Translations under genes and position numbers: made by a program
Origin: Sporolactobacillus sp. CQH2019
Lineage (GTDB): Bacteria; Bacillota; Bacilli; Bacillales; Sporolactobacillaceae
DNA: 64,000 bases
Direction of reading: 5' to 3'
Assembly (NCBI RefSeq): GCF_028765345.1
Contig: NZ_JARAJZ010000011.1
Span: 1-64,000 of the forward strand
Notes under the pieces: generated by a model
The model's database searches: none
What the model was told of the DNA's origin: nothing
Seen by the model: the letters and a program-made list of their open reading frames with translations, nothing else
Part shown: positions 8,266 through 18,189 of the stretch, piece after piece
Position numbering within the stretch: the stretch's first letter is position 1
Layout of the letters: the number at the start of each line of letters is the position of its first letter

Positions 8266-8634
8266 TCACCCCTTCTTCTTGTCTTCTTCCGCGGCTAAAT
8301 ATTTGTAATGAGCATAGGCCCTTTCCGCCCCCGCTCTGGCTTCCTTCGCCTCATCCAGTTTTGTCCTCAAAGTATGCAGTTTCGCCTGCAGCCGCTCGTC
8401 CGTCCTTTCCCGCGCGGCACTGAATTCGATTCCCGGGATCTTGGTTTTCGGCACAGGATGTACGCCCATGTAGCTGCCTGTATGCCCGGAGATCTGATGA
8501 AGATCGTCTTCCGCCCGGCTGATATAAGCATCTAATTGCTGGCGAAGCTGATCATATTTCGCGCGCTTGCGCTCGGCATCCGTCACGCCGATTCCCAAAA
8601 AATTGCCGATCGAATCCCATATTGATTCTCCCAA
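8266..8634 (-). CDS. YwqH/DUF5082-like helical protein
   Basis: A 122-residue, strongly charged, coiled-coil-rich protein (AERKRAKYDQLRQQLDAYIS; LQAKLHTLRTKLDEAKEARA). Proteins of this size and pattern (YwqH type) precede LXG toxins in Bacillus and serve as export partners. It starts the toxin-partner run 30 bases after the essA-like gene. No catalytic motif is visible. Confidence 0.55.
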   Translation of the reverse strand: MGESIWDSIGNFLGIGVTDAERKRAKYDQLRQQLDAYISRAEDDLHQISGHTGSYMGVHPVPKTKIPGIEFSAARERTDERLQAKLHTLRTKLDEAKEARAGAERAYAHYKYLAAEEDKKKG

Positions 8635-8666
8635 TGGAACGCCTCCTCATCTCCGTTTTCCCTATA

Positions 8667-8987
8667 TCATTTAAACAGCTTGGCGGCCGCTGTTTTAACG
8701 TCCGCTTTCTGATTTTTATCCGGCGTCAAAAACAGATTCTTGACAAGGTTATCTCTTTGGCGTGGCTCAGTAAATGTCAGTTTTCTGACCTCCGCCGGTA
8801 TTTTCCGGTAGGGCCCGTCGATTGTCACATCGATCTCGCTCGGGTTGATCTGCGTCTGCGGTTTGCTGAGACGGTTCGGCGTGACCTTGTCCTGCCTGAT
8901 ATTTTCATTCCCGTAGCCGGAAACAACAATAAATGACAGCAGGACAGCACTCGCCGGCAGCAGCATTTTAAAAAATTTCAGTCTCAT
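8667..8987 (-). CDS. essA: EssA-like T7SS protein, short form
   Basis: A 106-residue protein with an N-terminal hydrophobic segment (MLLPASAVLLSFIVVSGYG) that could be a signal peptide or anchor, then a soluble extracellular part. It begins inside the 3' end of esaA (20-base overlap), the position of essA/yueC in type VIIb loci. EssA proteins are usually about 150 residues with a transmembrane helix near the C-terminus; this one ends at KTAAAKLFK without it. Either the family member is short here or the gene lost its 3' end. The name rests mainly on position. Confidence 0.6.
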   Translation of the reverse strand: MRLKFFKMLLPASAVLLSFIVVSGYGNENIRQDKVTPNRLSKPQTQINPSEIDVTIDGPYRKIPAEVRKLTFTEPRQRDNLVKNLFLTPDKNQKADVKTAAAKLFK

Positions 8988-11928
8988 GCGCCTTCTCCTC
9001 TCTTACGTGGCGTATGATCGCTCTCGTTCCGATCACGGCAAATACCGGAACCGTCAAAAGTGCAATTGCCAGAATCCCTTTCAGGAACGGAAGATAGCCC
9101 TGACTGTTTGCGATCGAGAGGTACACGTCGGCGGCCGGATTCTGAAAAGCGAAACCGTCCATGCTGTTTTTCAGCAAAGGCAGCGTAAAGAAAACGACCA
9201 GCGCCGATGTAAGCAGAACGCCGGCAATCTCAGACAGCCGGTAAGCCTCCCCGATCCATGCGGACATAAGCGCGATCAGCCCGAATGTGAAGACGCTCCA
9301 CATGATCGTCGCCGCACCGGTCAGCCCGTACTGCACCGCGCCGTAGTAGATGATGGCGGCGGAACTGATCAGTGCGAGCAGAGTCGTAATCAGTCCGTTC
9401 GTCATCTTGCCCAGGCTGCGGTAATGATAGCTGAAATAACCGGTCAAAATACTGGCGATCAGCACGGCAAGCAGGGTAAGAAAAGGCTGCTGAACGGGAG
9501 ACGCAGGTGTACTGCTGTCGGCCGCCGCCGATTGCTGAGCCGGGCCGGGTGAAACGTTGTTCACATTCCCGGCAGCCAGTCCGGCGAGACCGACCGGACT
9601 CGACAGCTGCTGGTAAACATTCTGATTGCGGTTGCCGGGCTCGCCCGTATTGCCGAGCGTCTGAGCAACCGCGTTTTTCAGCTCAGCGGTCGCCGTGACA
9701 TTCTGCCCCCATGAGTTGCTCAGCCGGCCGGCGCTGCCCTGAACGCCGTTGACCATCGACTGCACGTCTTTTGAATCCTTCAGAATCAGCGTTTCATTGT
9801 CTGAGATGTTCTGGATGCCCTGATCAATCATATTCAGCTGATCAAAATTATTATCCTGAAGCGTCACGGCGATGCCGCTGCCGGTATCGGCAATGCTGAT
9901 GTCCGGATTGGAAGTCTGAAGCGGCTTGATAATGTCCGCCGTCAGTTGCTGCGTGTTGGCCATGTTATTCGCCAGCACATTCTCCGCTGTTTGCAGATCT
10001 GCTTTTTGCTGCTGTGTCACGCTGTAAAAATTTTGAATGACTCCGTCCTTGCTTTTAATGGATCCGGTAATCGATCCGGTTGCGTTATTCAACTGTCCCA
10101 GATCTGTGTTCAGCCCCGAGACGGTTCCGTTTACGGCACTTGCATTGCTGTCAAGTGCCTGACCCAATTTTTTAGCATTATCATACTGAACATTAAGATT
10201 TGTGAGATCATTTTGAACTTTTTCATCCGTGTTGATGGCATCACTCGTCGTATTGTTATCAAATGCGGATTGCATATCGCTGCCGTTCAATTGAACATAA
10301 ATGTCCATACCATCAGCAACTGCACTCAGTGTCTTGTAATAGTTCAATAGATTGTCTTCCGAGTAGGTTGTACCGCCGGAGAAATCTATTCCATTAATTG
10401 TGGCTGTAATTGAAGAAAAATCGGGAATGCTTGCATATGTCGTATTTTTTGTAATTTCAGTCTGTAAATCCGTAATCGCCTTGACGACTTTATCATATGC
10501 CGCTTGATCATTATTAGATGGATTGTCTGTCGAACTGCCTGTCCCATTCCCAGCCGATCCGCCTGTCGGGCTTCCCGTACCGGTTGAATCGCCTGCAGAA
10601 CTGCCCGTCCCATTCCCGGTCGATCCGTTTGTCGGGCTTCCCGTACCGGCCCCGGTCGAATCGCCTGCAGAACTGCCCGTTCCGCTCCCGGATGAAACGC
10701 CTGTTTGCTCCAGGGCTGTCTTCGCGTCACTCAATTTATTTTCTCCGTTCGACAGAATCTGGCCTGCCAGATTATTAGTAACCTGACGGAAAGTATCAAG
10801 AGCTATTTGCCGGTATATATTTTGAGTATATGTTTTCGTGCCATTAAAGACAGCCGTGATTTGATCTTCGTTATCTTGACCTAAATTCTGAAAGTTATTA
10901 AACAGCTGTGTCCCGTCCGTAAAATAACTGTTCAATTGATCCAGCTGAGTAAGTTCCGGCGTTAGAGAAAGATCCCCTGCTCCAGCCGTTTGATTTCCTA
11001 AACCGGACACTCCCTGCTGATACTGGGCAAGCATATCGTTCAGACTGGTCTGAGTTTTGGTCGAGGCATCCGTTACCAGTTTCTCATTTTCCATTCGCGT
11101 CTGATCCATCGTCTGAATCTGTTTCTTGAGCTGGTCATTGAATGTGTTCAGTGCGTCCAGCTGCCGGCTGATTTGTGCCTTTGTATCGGTCAGCGTCAGC
11201 TGTTTGCCGGCCGTCGTTTTTTCCGCCTGGCCGGTTTCGGCAAGCAGCTGATTGATTTCGTCCAGCTGCGTGTTAAAGATCTGCGCCATATTCAGGGACG
11301 ACGGTTTATAAAAATCGGACATGGCCTGCAGGTACTGCTGTTCCTTCTGCAGGACGCCCGCAAAATTTCCGTTTATGTAATTGATCCGGTCTGAAATGAA
11401 CCGCCAGTATATTTTGGAAAACTGCTGGTTCAGGGTCCCCCTGACCTTTTCAAACTCGGTCTGGACTTTCGCGGCGTCTGCGGCGGTCAGTTTCGGATCC
11501 GCCCGATAGGAAATGATTGCCGTGCTTGGCTTTTGATTCTCAAATGTCAGGATATTCTTAGTGAAATTCGAAGGAATATAGAAAACAGCCTGATAGCTGC
11601 CTTGACTTAATCCGCTGTCGGCGACACTGCGGTCGACGGTTTCCCACTGATAATTGTCCTGATCGGAAAAGAGCGGCACGATCTGATTGCCGAGATCCAG
11701 TTTCTGGCCGTTGAAATCGGCACCCTGATCCTCATTGACCAGCGCGATATGGCCGGTTTTCGGCACGGAAGGCACGATTGTCTGCGCCGCCTTTCCCTTC
11801 TTCACGGCAGGCTGCTGCGGCGACGGCGTCAGGTAGCGCGGCAGCGCGGCCGAAATGCCGACGATGAGCACAAAAGCGAGAATCAGCGACCCCCATTTTA
11901 TCCAGCGGCTTTTTCTATTCTCGTCCAT
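8968..11928 (-). CDS. esaA: EsaA/YueB, T7SS membrane and surface protein
   Basis: A 986-residue protein with one N-terminal TM segment (WGSLILAFVLIVGISAAL), a large extracellular region and about five TM segments at the C-terminus. That is the architecture of EsaA/YueB, which projects from the cell and serves as a phage receptor in B. subtilis. The early motif HIALVNEDQGADFNG is characteristic. The middle holds a Gly/Ser/Thr-rich linker encoded by imperfect tandem DNA repeats (10528-10690). EsaA is an essential part of the type VIIb membrane complex with EssA, EssB and EssC. It lies 54 bases after essC. Confidence 0.93.
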   Translation of the reverse strand: MDENRKSRWIKWGSLILAFVLIVGISAALPRYLTPSPQQPAVKKGKAAQTIVPSVPKTGHIALVNEDQGADFNGQKLDLGNQIVPLFSDQDNYQWETVDRSVADSGLSQGSYQAVFYIPSNFTKNILTFENQKPSTAIISYRADPKLTAADAAKVQTEFEKVRGTLNQQFSKIYWRFISDRINYINGNFAGVLQKEQQYLQAMSDFYKPSSLNMAQIFNTQLDEINQLLAETGQAEKTTAGKQLTLTDTKAQISRQLDALNTFNDQLKKQIQTMDQTRMENEKLVTDASTKTQTSLNDMLAQYQQGVSGLGNQTAGAGDLSLTPELTQLDQLNSYFTDGTQLFNNFQNLGQDNEDQITAVFNGTKTYTQNIYRQIALDTFRQVTNNLAGQILSNGENKLSDAKTALEQTGVSSGSGTGSSAGDSTGAGTGSPTNGSTGNGTGSSAGDSTGTGSPTGGSAGNGTGSSTDNPSNNDQAAYDKVVKAITDLQTEITKNTTYASIPDFSSITATINGIDFSGGTTYSEDNLLNYYKTLSAVADGMDIYVQLNGSDMQSAFDNNTTSDAINTDEKVQNDLTNLNVQYDNAKKLGQALDSNASAVNGTVSGLNTDLGQLNNATGSITGSIKSKDGVIQNFYSVTQQQKADLQTAENVLANNMANTQQLTADIIKPLQTSNPDISIADTGSGIAVTLQDNNFDQLNMIDQGIQNISDNETLILKDSKDVQSMVNGVQGSAGRLSNSWGQNVTATAELKNAVAQTLGNTGEPGNRNQNVYQQLSSPVGLAGLAAGNVNNVSPGPAQQSAAADSSTPASPVQQPFLTLLAVLIASILTGYFSYHYRSLGKMTNGLITTLLALISSAAIIYYGAVQYGLTGAATIMWSVFTFGLIALMSAWIGEAYRLSEIAGVLLTSALVVFFTLPLLKNSMDGFAFQNPAADVYLSIANSQGYLPFLKGILAIALLTVPVFAVIGTRAIIRHVREEKAHETEIF
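10528..10690 (-). repeat. Tandem repeats encoding the Gly/Ser/Thr linker of EsaA
   Basis: Roughly two and a half imperfect copies of a 70-80 base unit encode GNGTGSSAGDSTGTGSP-like peptides. The length of this extracellular stalk segment probably varies between strains. Confidence 0.75.
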
Positions 11929-11982
11929 CCTGAAGAGCTCCTTTTTAATGAAATCGCGATGCGACCGTTTATTTTCAAAATT

Positions 11983-14900
11983 TCATCTGTTCGCTGTATC
12001 AAAGGCGGGCGCGTCCGTCCGCGGGATCATCACGCGGCGGTCCTGTCCCTGATGCAGCAAATAACCGAATCCGGTCTCAAGCACGGGTTCCTTGTTCGCA
12101 AAAGGCAATGTAAATAGGGACTGATCGCTTTTCCGAATGAGCAGGAGCGCGTCCTTTGTATTCTTCAGTTCGGCAACGATCGGATCATAGCCCTTCCATT
12201 CCGTCTGATTGCCGGCAGCAATCACGTAAAAGCCGAGCGAGGCAAAACGCTTGATCAGTTGAACGATTCTTGTCTGCAAACGGCTGTCTATCCTGCGGAG
12301 AAATGTGTCCAGACCGTCAATTAATAAATAATAGGGGGAATAGGCCTCTGCGATTTCCGCACGCGTCTGCCCCGTTTCCAGCATTTTTTCCCTGACTTCC
12401 CTTTCCCTCGCAGCAAACGCATTCTCCAGCTGATCGGCATACAGCTCAATCGATGCGGCATCTTCCAGATACATCCAGCCATGGCGTTCGGCCGCCTTGG
12501 CAAAGGCCAGTTCCTCGGAATCGCTGACTGCGATCACTGTCCGGCCGGAACGCGCGATCTGCTTGAGAAAGAGCCGGATTGCATTGGTCTTGCCCTTGCC
12601 CGGGTCGCCGACAATCATGAAGGTAGTCAATTGCCGGCCGGAAATGCCGAGCGGTTCGACGGATTCCGCATCCAGACCGAGGTAAATACGGTCCGCCTGC
12701 ATTTTTTTATCCTGAAGGAATTGAGAGACTTCCAAAGTTTCCGGCAGCATCGGCACACGGTAGATCGTCCCGCTCTCCGGATGAATCCGGTTGCATGCAT
12801 CAACTTCTTCCCGTACTGCCTTCAGCTGCGCACCGGCCGTGCCGGCTTCGAACAGCAGATAGGCCTGGATGCTCTCCAGCTCTTCCGTCATGATCAGAGC
12901 ACGTCCGGGGATGGCATCAACCGTTTTCTTGACTGAGCCGCTGAATATTGTATAGAATTCCGATTGATCCACCATATAATGAGACAGGCGGACGGGCAGA
13001 CTGGTCAGCAGATTCGGCCGAATACCGTTGGCGCGCGAGACGGACAGGATGAACTGGAAACCGAGGCTGCCGCCCTCCCGAGCCCAGCGGATGAAGGATT
13101 CCTCCAATTCGGACGCTTCCTCTCTCAGTGCTTCAAAATTGTCGACGATTATTTTCAGGTACGGCAGTTTTTCCGTCCCCTGCCCGTTGTAGAGTTCGAC
13201 ATTCGGCACGCCCGTGCGACGCAGCAGATCTTTGCGCCGCTGAATTTCCTGATTCAGCCATTTGGCGAACTTCCCGGTCTTTTCCTCTTCATCAAGCCGG
13301 AAGTAATCGCCGGTATGGTGAAGCTTCTTAAGAGGCAGCAGGCCGCCGCTGCCGAAATCGAACAGATAAAATTGCACGTCGTCCGCTGAATAGCGCCTGG
13401 CGGCCGCCAGCAGATAAGAGGAAATAGTGGTCGTTTTCCCAAACCCGGACGCACCGAATATCGCCATATTTTTCGCTTTTTGCAGGTGCAGGTATACGGG
13501 CGTCTGTTTCTGCGTTTCCGGATGGTCCGCCAGGCCGACGGCGTACAGATCGCCTTCTTCTTTTAATGCTGCCGGCCGGACAAGATGAACAGGCAGCGGC
13601 GCAAGCCACGGACTCGGCAGCCGTTTCAGGCCCATCTCGGCGCAAAGCCCGGCGATTGCCTGCACGACTGCTTCAAGCTCCGTTTCCTTTTTCGCCTGGA
13701 CCTGCGATTTCGCGTGCACCTCGGAAATCGGATACAGGCCGGTGTCCTTGACATAGAAGACGTCATCCTCGGATGTATAGATATTTTTCTCATAAGGCGC
13801 CCCGCTCCAGGCGGACTGAAAAAGTTCATACATCTCGTTGTTTCCGACCTGCAGGTAGCCGCGGCCGACCTGTTTCAATTCAGCCGCGTCGCTGTTGCCC
13901 AGTATGTCATTGCTGTCGGCCGCATCCTGCACGCGCAGGGCTATTTTAAACCGCGAGTTGCTGCGGATCTGATCATCCACGACTCCGGCAGGCTTCTGCG
14001 TCGCCAGAATCAGGTGAATCCCCAGGCTGCGGCCGATCCGCGCTGTCGTCACCAGCTCGCGGATAAAGTCCGGCTCCTCCTTCTTAAGTTCCGCAAACTC
14101 ATCGGAAATAATGAACAGGTGAGGCATCGGCACCTGGACTTTCCCCTGCTTATACAGCAGCTTATAGTCGTCAATATGATTAATGTTATATTGGGAAAAC
14201 AGCTTCTGCCGCCGGCGCGATTCACTTTTCACCGCTGCCAGCGCCCGTTCGCTGAAGTTCTTTTCATCGTTGATATTTGTCATCGTTCCGAGCAGATGCG
14301 GCAGTTTTTCAAAAAGCCGGGCCATGCCGCCGCCCTTGAAGTCGATCAAAAGGAAGGCCACATCATACGGATGAAAATTGACAGCCAGCGACAGAATGTA
14401 AGACTGCAGCAGCTCGCTTTTTCCGGATCCCGTCGTACCCGCCAGCAGCCCGTGCGGTCCGTGCGCCTTTTCATGAAGGTTCAGTTCCAGCCGATCATTC
14501 CTGCCGCGCAGGCCGATCGGCACGGCAAGCGACTGAATCGGGTCGTGTTCGGCCCAGCGCCGGCGGATTTGCAGATCGCCGACGTCCTCCGCATGCATCA
14601 TTTCCAGAAAGGATACACTTCCCGGAATCGAATTGGTGAATCGGGTCGTGTGCTTGAGCGAAGCCAGAAAACGGGAAAACCGTTCATTTCCGTCTTTAGT
14701 AAACGGATCCAGCTTGAACTTCTGACCGTTCGCCACTTTGTCCAGAATCATCACGTCTCCCTCATGCTCGTTTACACAGCGGACGACCGTATTCACGTTC
14801 TCATTCAGATCATCTTTGCTGTTGGCCAGAAAAATGGAACCGGCTCCGATCTCCGTAAAATCCTTGTTGAGGAACTCCACGATTTCATGTTCGTGAATCA

Positions 14901-16461
14901 GCCGGTCCGACGCGACGATAAAGACGATATGCGGCAAAAAAAGTCTCTTTTCCTTATTTTCCGTATGCTGCCGCTCTTTCAGCAGCTCATAGATACCCGA
15001 GAGCAGCAGATCCCTCGTCTGCTCGCTGTAGATCATGTTCCGTCCCCGGGTGCTCAGGCTTTTCAGATGCGGCAGCCATTTCAGCCAGGCCCATTCCGCG
15101 TACTCCTCTTCATCAAAAAAAACAACAAAACGCAGGTCATGGTAGCTGTGAAAAAAAGCCAGCTGCAGCATCATCTGCTGGACGGCCTTGCGGATGATCG
15201 AATGTTTTCCGACAATCCCGACCGGCCCGTCCAGCAGCCGGATGGTCAGCGGCACATCGTCAACCCGGCGATAGTGATCCACAATCGTCTTCGCTTCCAG
15301 ATAAAGTTCGTCAAACGAGCGGTTGGAAAGCTCCTGATCGCTGCCCTGAATTTCATAATCAGCAGGCAGAGTCGTGCTGCCCAGCCTCATTTCCAGAAAA
15401 TCATCGTCTGTCCGGCTGCGCTCCCAGATCCGCGGGCTCAGCCGGAAGGCAAGTTCTTTCAGCTTAGCGCTGTCCGGGAACTGGTAACGCAGCACAGATC
15501 TCTGCTTTTCGTACAGCCGATTCAGTTCTTCCCGCTTTTCCCGAAGGTAGCCGGTATAGTTGGCCTTCCGTTCTTTCTGATGCTCCTTCGCGTGCTTCGA
15601 TTCTCTCATATATTGATAACCGGACGTGAAGATTGTCGAAAGAAACATGACGATCGAGAGGAGCATATAAATGCCGGTTGGCTGAACAATCAGCACGATC
15701 GACATCACGATGAGCATAACAAGAGGCGGCAGAATCGTTATCCACAGATTATGGCGGCCGTTTTTCTCCAAATCCGCCGGCCAGGAAAACTTGACTTTGA
15801 CCTTCGGGCGTTCATAGATGAGTCTCGGCATCCTCTGATAGTTCGGATACTTTTCAGCTAACAGGGTCTGCGGGCTGCGGGCGGGGACAAGCTCTGTCTG
15901 ACAGGCTTCTCCCGAAGTCAGGACGATTAAATCCGGCGACTTCAGCGTCCATTCGTTCAATCCCCATGAAACGACGTCGCCTGTCTGTAAAAGCGCACTG
16001 CCGTGTACCCTTTCCCCGTTGACAAACACGGGACGGATTTCGGAATCCGGCCGTGCACGCCATCTGTCCCTCTCTCTGATCAAAAGAAAACCGGCTTCGC
16101 CTTCATACTGCGGGAAGGAAAAATCAGCACCTTCCCCGGCAGCCGACACTTGAAGTCTGTGCCCGATGTAATAGCCGGCGGATTCCGGATCCGCATTCTG
16201 ATAGACCAGCTCCAGCCGCTCATCCGCTTCATTGCGGACAATCTCGCGGCGATCGGCAGTCAGGTACGACCGTGAGTCCTGATTGATCAGCATCCACATT
16301 TTTTCCCCGCCATCCCACTTCACCGTCATTTTTTGGCTGAATCGGACCGGAATGGTGATCGTATCTTTCAATTCGTCGCCGATAACCACGTCTTTCTTAT
16401 GAAAAAGCTGCAGGTTAATCAGCTGATAGTGTTCTTTTGTAAAAAGCCATAGCCTTTCCAA
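11983..16461 (-). CDS. essC: EssC/YukBA, FtsK/SpoIIIE-type ATPase of the T7SS
   Basis: About 1,492 residues. The N-terminus has FHA-like domains, followed by two TM segments near residues 250-290 (PPLVMLIVMSIVLIVQPTG) and three FtsK/SpoIIIE ATPase domains. Walker A motifs are GTTGSGKSE (about residue 687), GASGFGKTT (about 1015) and GDPGKGKTN (about 1293). EssC is the motor and substrate selector of type VIIb secretion. I prefer the TTG at 16461, which follows AAAGGAGGAGG at good spacing; the frame is open to 16485 but that would place the ribosome binding site inside the gene. It lies between essB and esaA as in yukBA operons. The C-terminal third varies between strains and fits the local effector set. 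Confidence 0.95.
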   Translation of the reverse strand: MERLWLFTKEHYQLINLQLFHKKDVVIGDELKDTITIPVRFSQKMTVKWDGGEKMWMLINQDSRSYLTADRREIVRNEADERLELVYQNADPESAGYYIGHRLQVSAAGEGADFSFPQYEGEAGFLLIRERDRWRARPDSEIRPVFVNGERVHGSALLQTGDVVSWGLNEWTLKSPDLIVLTSGEACQTELVPARSPQTLLAEKYPNYQRMPRLIYERPKVKVKFSWPADLEKNGRHNLWITILPPLVMLIVMSIVLIVQPTGIYMLLSIVMFLSTIFTSGYQYMRESKHAKEHQKERKANYTGYLREKREELNRLYEKQRSVLRYQFPDSAKLKELAFRLSPRIWERSRTDDDFLEMRLGSTTLPADYEIQGSDQELSNRSFDELYLEAKTIVDHYRRVDDVPLTIRLLDGPVGIVGKHSIIRKAVQQMMLQLAFFHSYHDLRFVVFFDEEEYAEWAWLKWLPHLKSLSTRGRNMIYSEQTRDLLLSGIYELLKERQHTENKEKRLFLPHIVFIVASDRLIHEHEIVEFLNKDFTEIGAGSIFLANSKDDLNENVNTVVRCVNEHEGDVMILDKVANGQKFKLDPFTKDGNERFSRFLASLKHTTRFTNSIPGSVSFLEMMHAEDVGDLQIRRRWAEHDPIQSLAVPIGLRGRNDRLELNLHEKAHGPHGLLAGTTGSGKSELLQSYILSLAVNFHPYDVAFLLIDFKGGGMARLFEKLPHLLGTMTNINDEKNFSERALAAVKSESRRRQKLFSQYNINHIDDYKLLYKQGKVQVPMPHLFIISDEFAELKKEEPDFIRELVTTARIGRSLGIHLILATQKPAGVVDDQIRSNSRFKIALRVQDAADSNDILGNSDAAELKQVGRGYLQVGNNEMYELFQSAWSGAPYEKNIYTSEDDVFYVKDTGLYPISEVHAKSQVQAKKETELEAVVQAIAGLCAEMGLKRLPSPWLAPLPVHLVRPAALKEEGDLYAVGLADHPETQKQTPVYLHLQKAKNMAIFGASGFGKTTTISSYLLAAARRYSADDVQFYLFDFGSGGLLPLKKLHHTGDYFRLDEEEKTGKFAKWLNQEIQRRKDLLRRTGVPNVELYNGQGTEKLPYLKIIVDNFEALREEASELEESFIRWAREGGSLGFQFILSVSRANGIRPNLLTSLPVRLSHYMVDQSEFYTIFSGSVKKTVDAIPGRALIMTEELESIQAYLLFEAGTAGAQLKAVREEVDACNRIHPESGTIYRVPMLPETLEVSQFLQDKKMQADRIYLGLDAESVEPLGISGRQLTTFMIVGDPGKGKTNAIRLFLKQIARSGRTVIAVSDSEELAFAKAAERHGWMYLEDAASIELYADQLENAFAAREREVREKMLETGQTRAEIAEAYSPYYLLIDGLDTFLRRIDSRLQTRIVQLIKRFASLGFYVIAAGNQTEWKGYDPIVAELKNTKDALLLIRKSDQSLFTLPFANKEPVLETGFGYLLHQGQDRRVMIPRTDAPAFDTANR

Positions 16462-16521
16462 AGGGCTTCCTCCTCCTTTCAGCAAATTTTCATTTTTCAG
16501 ACCCGATGCCCTTGCCTGAAG

Positions 16522-17874
16522 CTAATGGCTGCCGGTCTGCGTCTTGCCGGATGATCCGCCGCTGCTTTGTGTATTCTGCGTGCTTTTTTGATTCTTCGCC
16601 GGCTGGTTCGGCGATGACGTTCCGCTTTGCGTGCTTGCGCCCTGCTGGCTGCTGCCGGCGGCAGAAACGTTCGCGGAACTGCTCCCGCTCCCTGAAGTGC
16701 TGCTTCCCGACGTACTTTTCTGCCCTTGCGTTATATCCTTATACTGGGACAGTTCGGAATTAATCGTCTGCAGCTGCTGTGCCTTGGCACTGCCGCTCAT
16801 CGACATATTGTTCTGAACCGCCAGTTTTTCTTTAATTAGTGCGTAAGCCGTCAGCGTACGGTCATTGAGCGATTTCGCCGTATTCAGCGCACCGGCCGTA
16901 TCGCCGCGTCCGACCTGAATCCAGTACTGATAGTAGAGCGTGTTGCTTTGGAGGGTCAGGTTATTCAAAATATTGGTGTGCTGCGTATCCGTCAGCGGTT
17001 CGTTTTTCACATAAGAAACGGCCAATTCATAACGGACAACATTCGGCATATGATTATAGGCAACCGGACTTAAGACCGTCACAACATCGCTGTAGCGGTT
17101 CTGCAGGAAAAACTCATGGCCTTGCTCGAAAAGGCTCTCCCGTGGGAGCTGAATGAAGAATGCATAAATCGTCAAAATAAGAAGAGGAATAAGGACGGCT
17201 ATGCCGCCGATCAAAAGTCCGTTTTTGATCGTATTCTTTTTTTTAGGTATTCTCGTGCTCTTTTTTTCCAGCAGCAGTTCTTTTTTCCGCTCATTTTCCA
17301 CCAGGCCGGCCAGCGCGTGAAATGTTTTGCAGCGGAAAAGGTCCTTTACAAACCGTGTTGATTTTGTTGCAAAATCAAATTTGACATATGTATCAAAACT
17401 GTTTGACGGGTCAAACAATAATGCGATGACCGCCCTGACATGCTGAAGCGTCTTCTCCTCATCGAATGCAACCGGCGGCAGGCTGTCCCTGACGCCGTAA
17501 TGAAGAAAGGCCGGCTGAAATCCGGGAGAAAAAAAGAGATTTTCCGGGAAACAAATCGGAACGATCCGGGAGTGCCCGCCATTTTCAAAGAAACGAATCA
17601 GGTTGCTGGAAAAAATCAGCCGTTCAACCGTCGTTTCTGTTTCCAGTTCGGAAAAGCTCCGCAGTTCCGAATCTTTCTCGGCTGTGATCACGACTTCATC
17701 TTCGGTCGTTTCCGCTTCTCTTTTGAAACCGTCCTCAATACTCTGCAGAACGCCCAATTCTTCCACATGCCGCAGCGGAATCTTGACCCGTTGAAAGGTC
17801 AGCCTGTACAGATTGTCCTTTTGCTCCGCCTCCGCGTCCAGTACGGATTGAAAAAAGCTGTTCGAAAGTGCCAT
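16522..17874 (-). CDS. essB: EssB/YukC, pseudokinase membrane component of the T7SS
   Basis: A 450-residue protein with a cytoplasmic pseudokinase-like region (1-215), one TM segment (GLLIGGIAVLIPLLILTIYA), a helical extracellular region and a long Ser/Gly/Thr/Gln-rich tail. EssB/YukC bridges EsaB, EssC and the membrane complex. GTGAAGGAGAACGATT precedes the ATG. It sits between esaB and essC. The low-complexity tail of about 80 residues is longer than I would expect and resembles the linker in EsaA. Confidence 0.93.
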   Translation of the reverse strand: MALSNSFFQSVLDAEAEQKDNLYRLTFQRVKIPLRHVEELGVLQSIEDGFKREAETTEDEVVITAEKDSELRSFSELETETTVERLIFSSNLIRFFENGGHSRIVPICFPENLFFSPGFQPAFLHYGVRDSLPPVAFDEEKTLQHVRAVIALLFDPSNSFDTYVKFDFATKSTRFVKDLFRCKTFHALAGLVENERKKELLLEKKSTRIPKKKNTIKNGLLIGGIAVLIPLLILTIYAFFIQLPRESLFEQGHEFFLQNRYSDVVTVLSPVAYNHMPNVVRYELAVSYVKNEPLTDTQHTNILNNLTLQSNTLYYQYWIQVGRGDTAGALNTAKSLNDRTLTAYALIKEKLAVQNNMSMSGSAKAQQLQTINSELSQYKDITQGQKSTSGSSTSGSGSSSANVSAAGSSQQGASTQSGTSSPNQPAKNQKSTQNTQSSGGSSGKTQTGSH

Positions 17875-17886
17875 AATCGTTCTCCT

Positions 17887-18126
17887 TCACAATACAGTGA
17901 GCTTATCGCCGTCCGAGATTCTTTTATCTCCTAAGATATCAAAACCGCGAATCATTTGTTCTTTATTTTCGACGCGCACCCAGTATCCGCTTCGCGGCGC
18001 CTTCTGAATGCCGGCAATCGTCCAGACCGTCCGTATCAGCTGTTTGACCGGCTGCCGGTCCGAGACTCTCAGGTCCAGCGTCTTCCTTTGATAACGAGAC
18101 AAATCGACTGTAATATTGATGTACAT
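17887..18126 (-). CDS. esaB: EsaB/YukD, ubiquitin-like T7SS protein
   Basis: A 79-residue beta-grasp protein. It begins MYINITVDLSRY and ends ILGDKRISDGDKLTVL, the classic YukD pattern and length. It is a cytoplasmic regulator or assembly factor of type VIIb secretion. It follows esxA after a leaky terminator and precedes essB by 12 bases. Confidence 0.93.
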   Translation of the reverse strand: MYINITVDLSRYQRKTLDLRVSDRQPVKQLIRTVWTIAGIQKAPRSGYWVRVENKEQMIRGFDILGDKRISDGDKLTVL

Positions 18127-18142
18127 TTTATTTCACTCCATT

Positions 18143-18182
18143 GGAAAAAAACCGAAACTCTGCCGAGAGCTCCGGTTTCCGA
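18143..18182 (-). terminator. Attenuating terminator after esxA
   Basis: On the minus strand AACCGGAGCTCT pairs with AGAGTTTCGGTT and is followed by TTTTTTT. Its place between esxA and esaB would give more esxA transcript than transcript for the membrane machine. The second esxA copy is followed by an equivalent hairpin at 25276-25312. Confidence 0.7.
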
Positions 18183-18189
18183 CTTTTCC

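Noticed and set aside
13585-15861. A 758-codon open frame antisense to essC
   Set aside because: It is the mirror of a GC-rich coding region; essC has clear domains and start signals, while the antisense frame is His/Arg/Gln-rich without a ribosome binding site.
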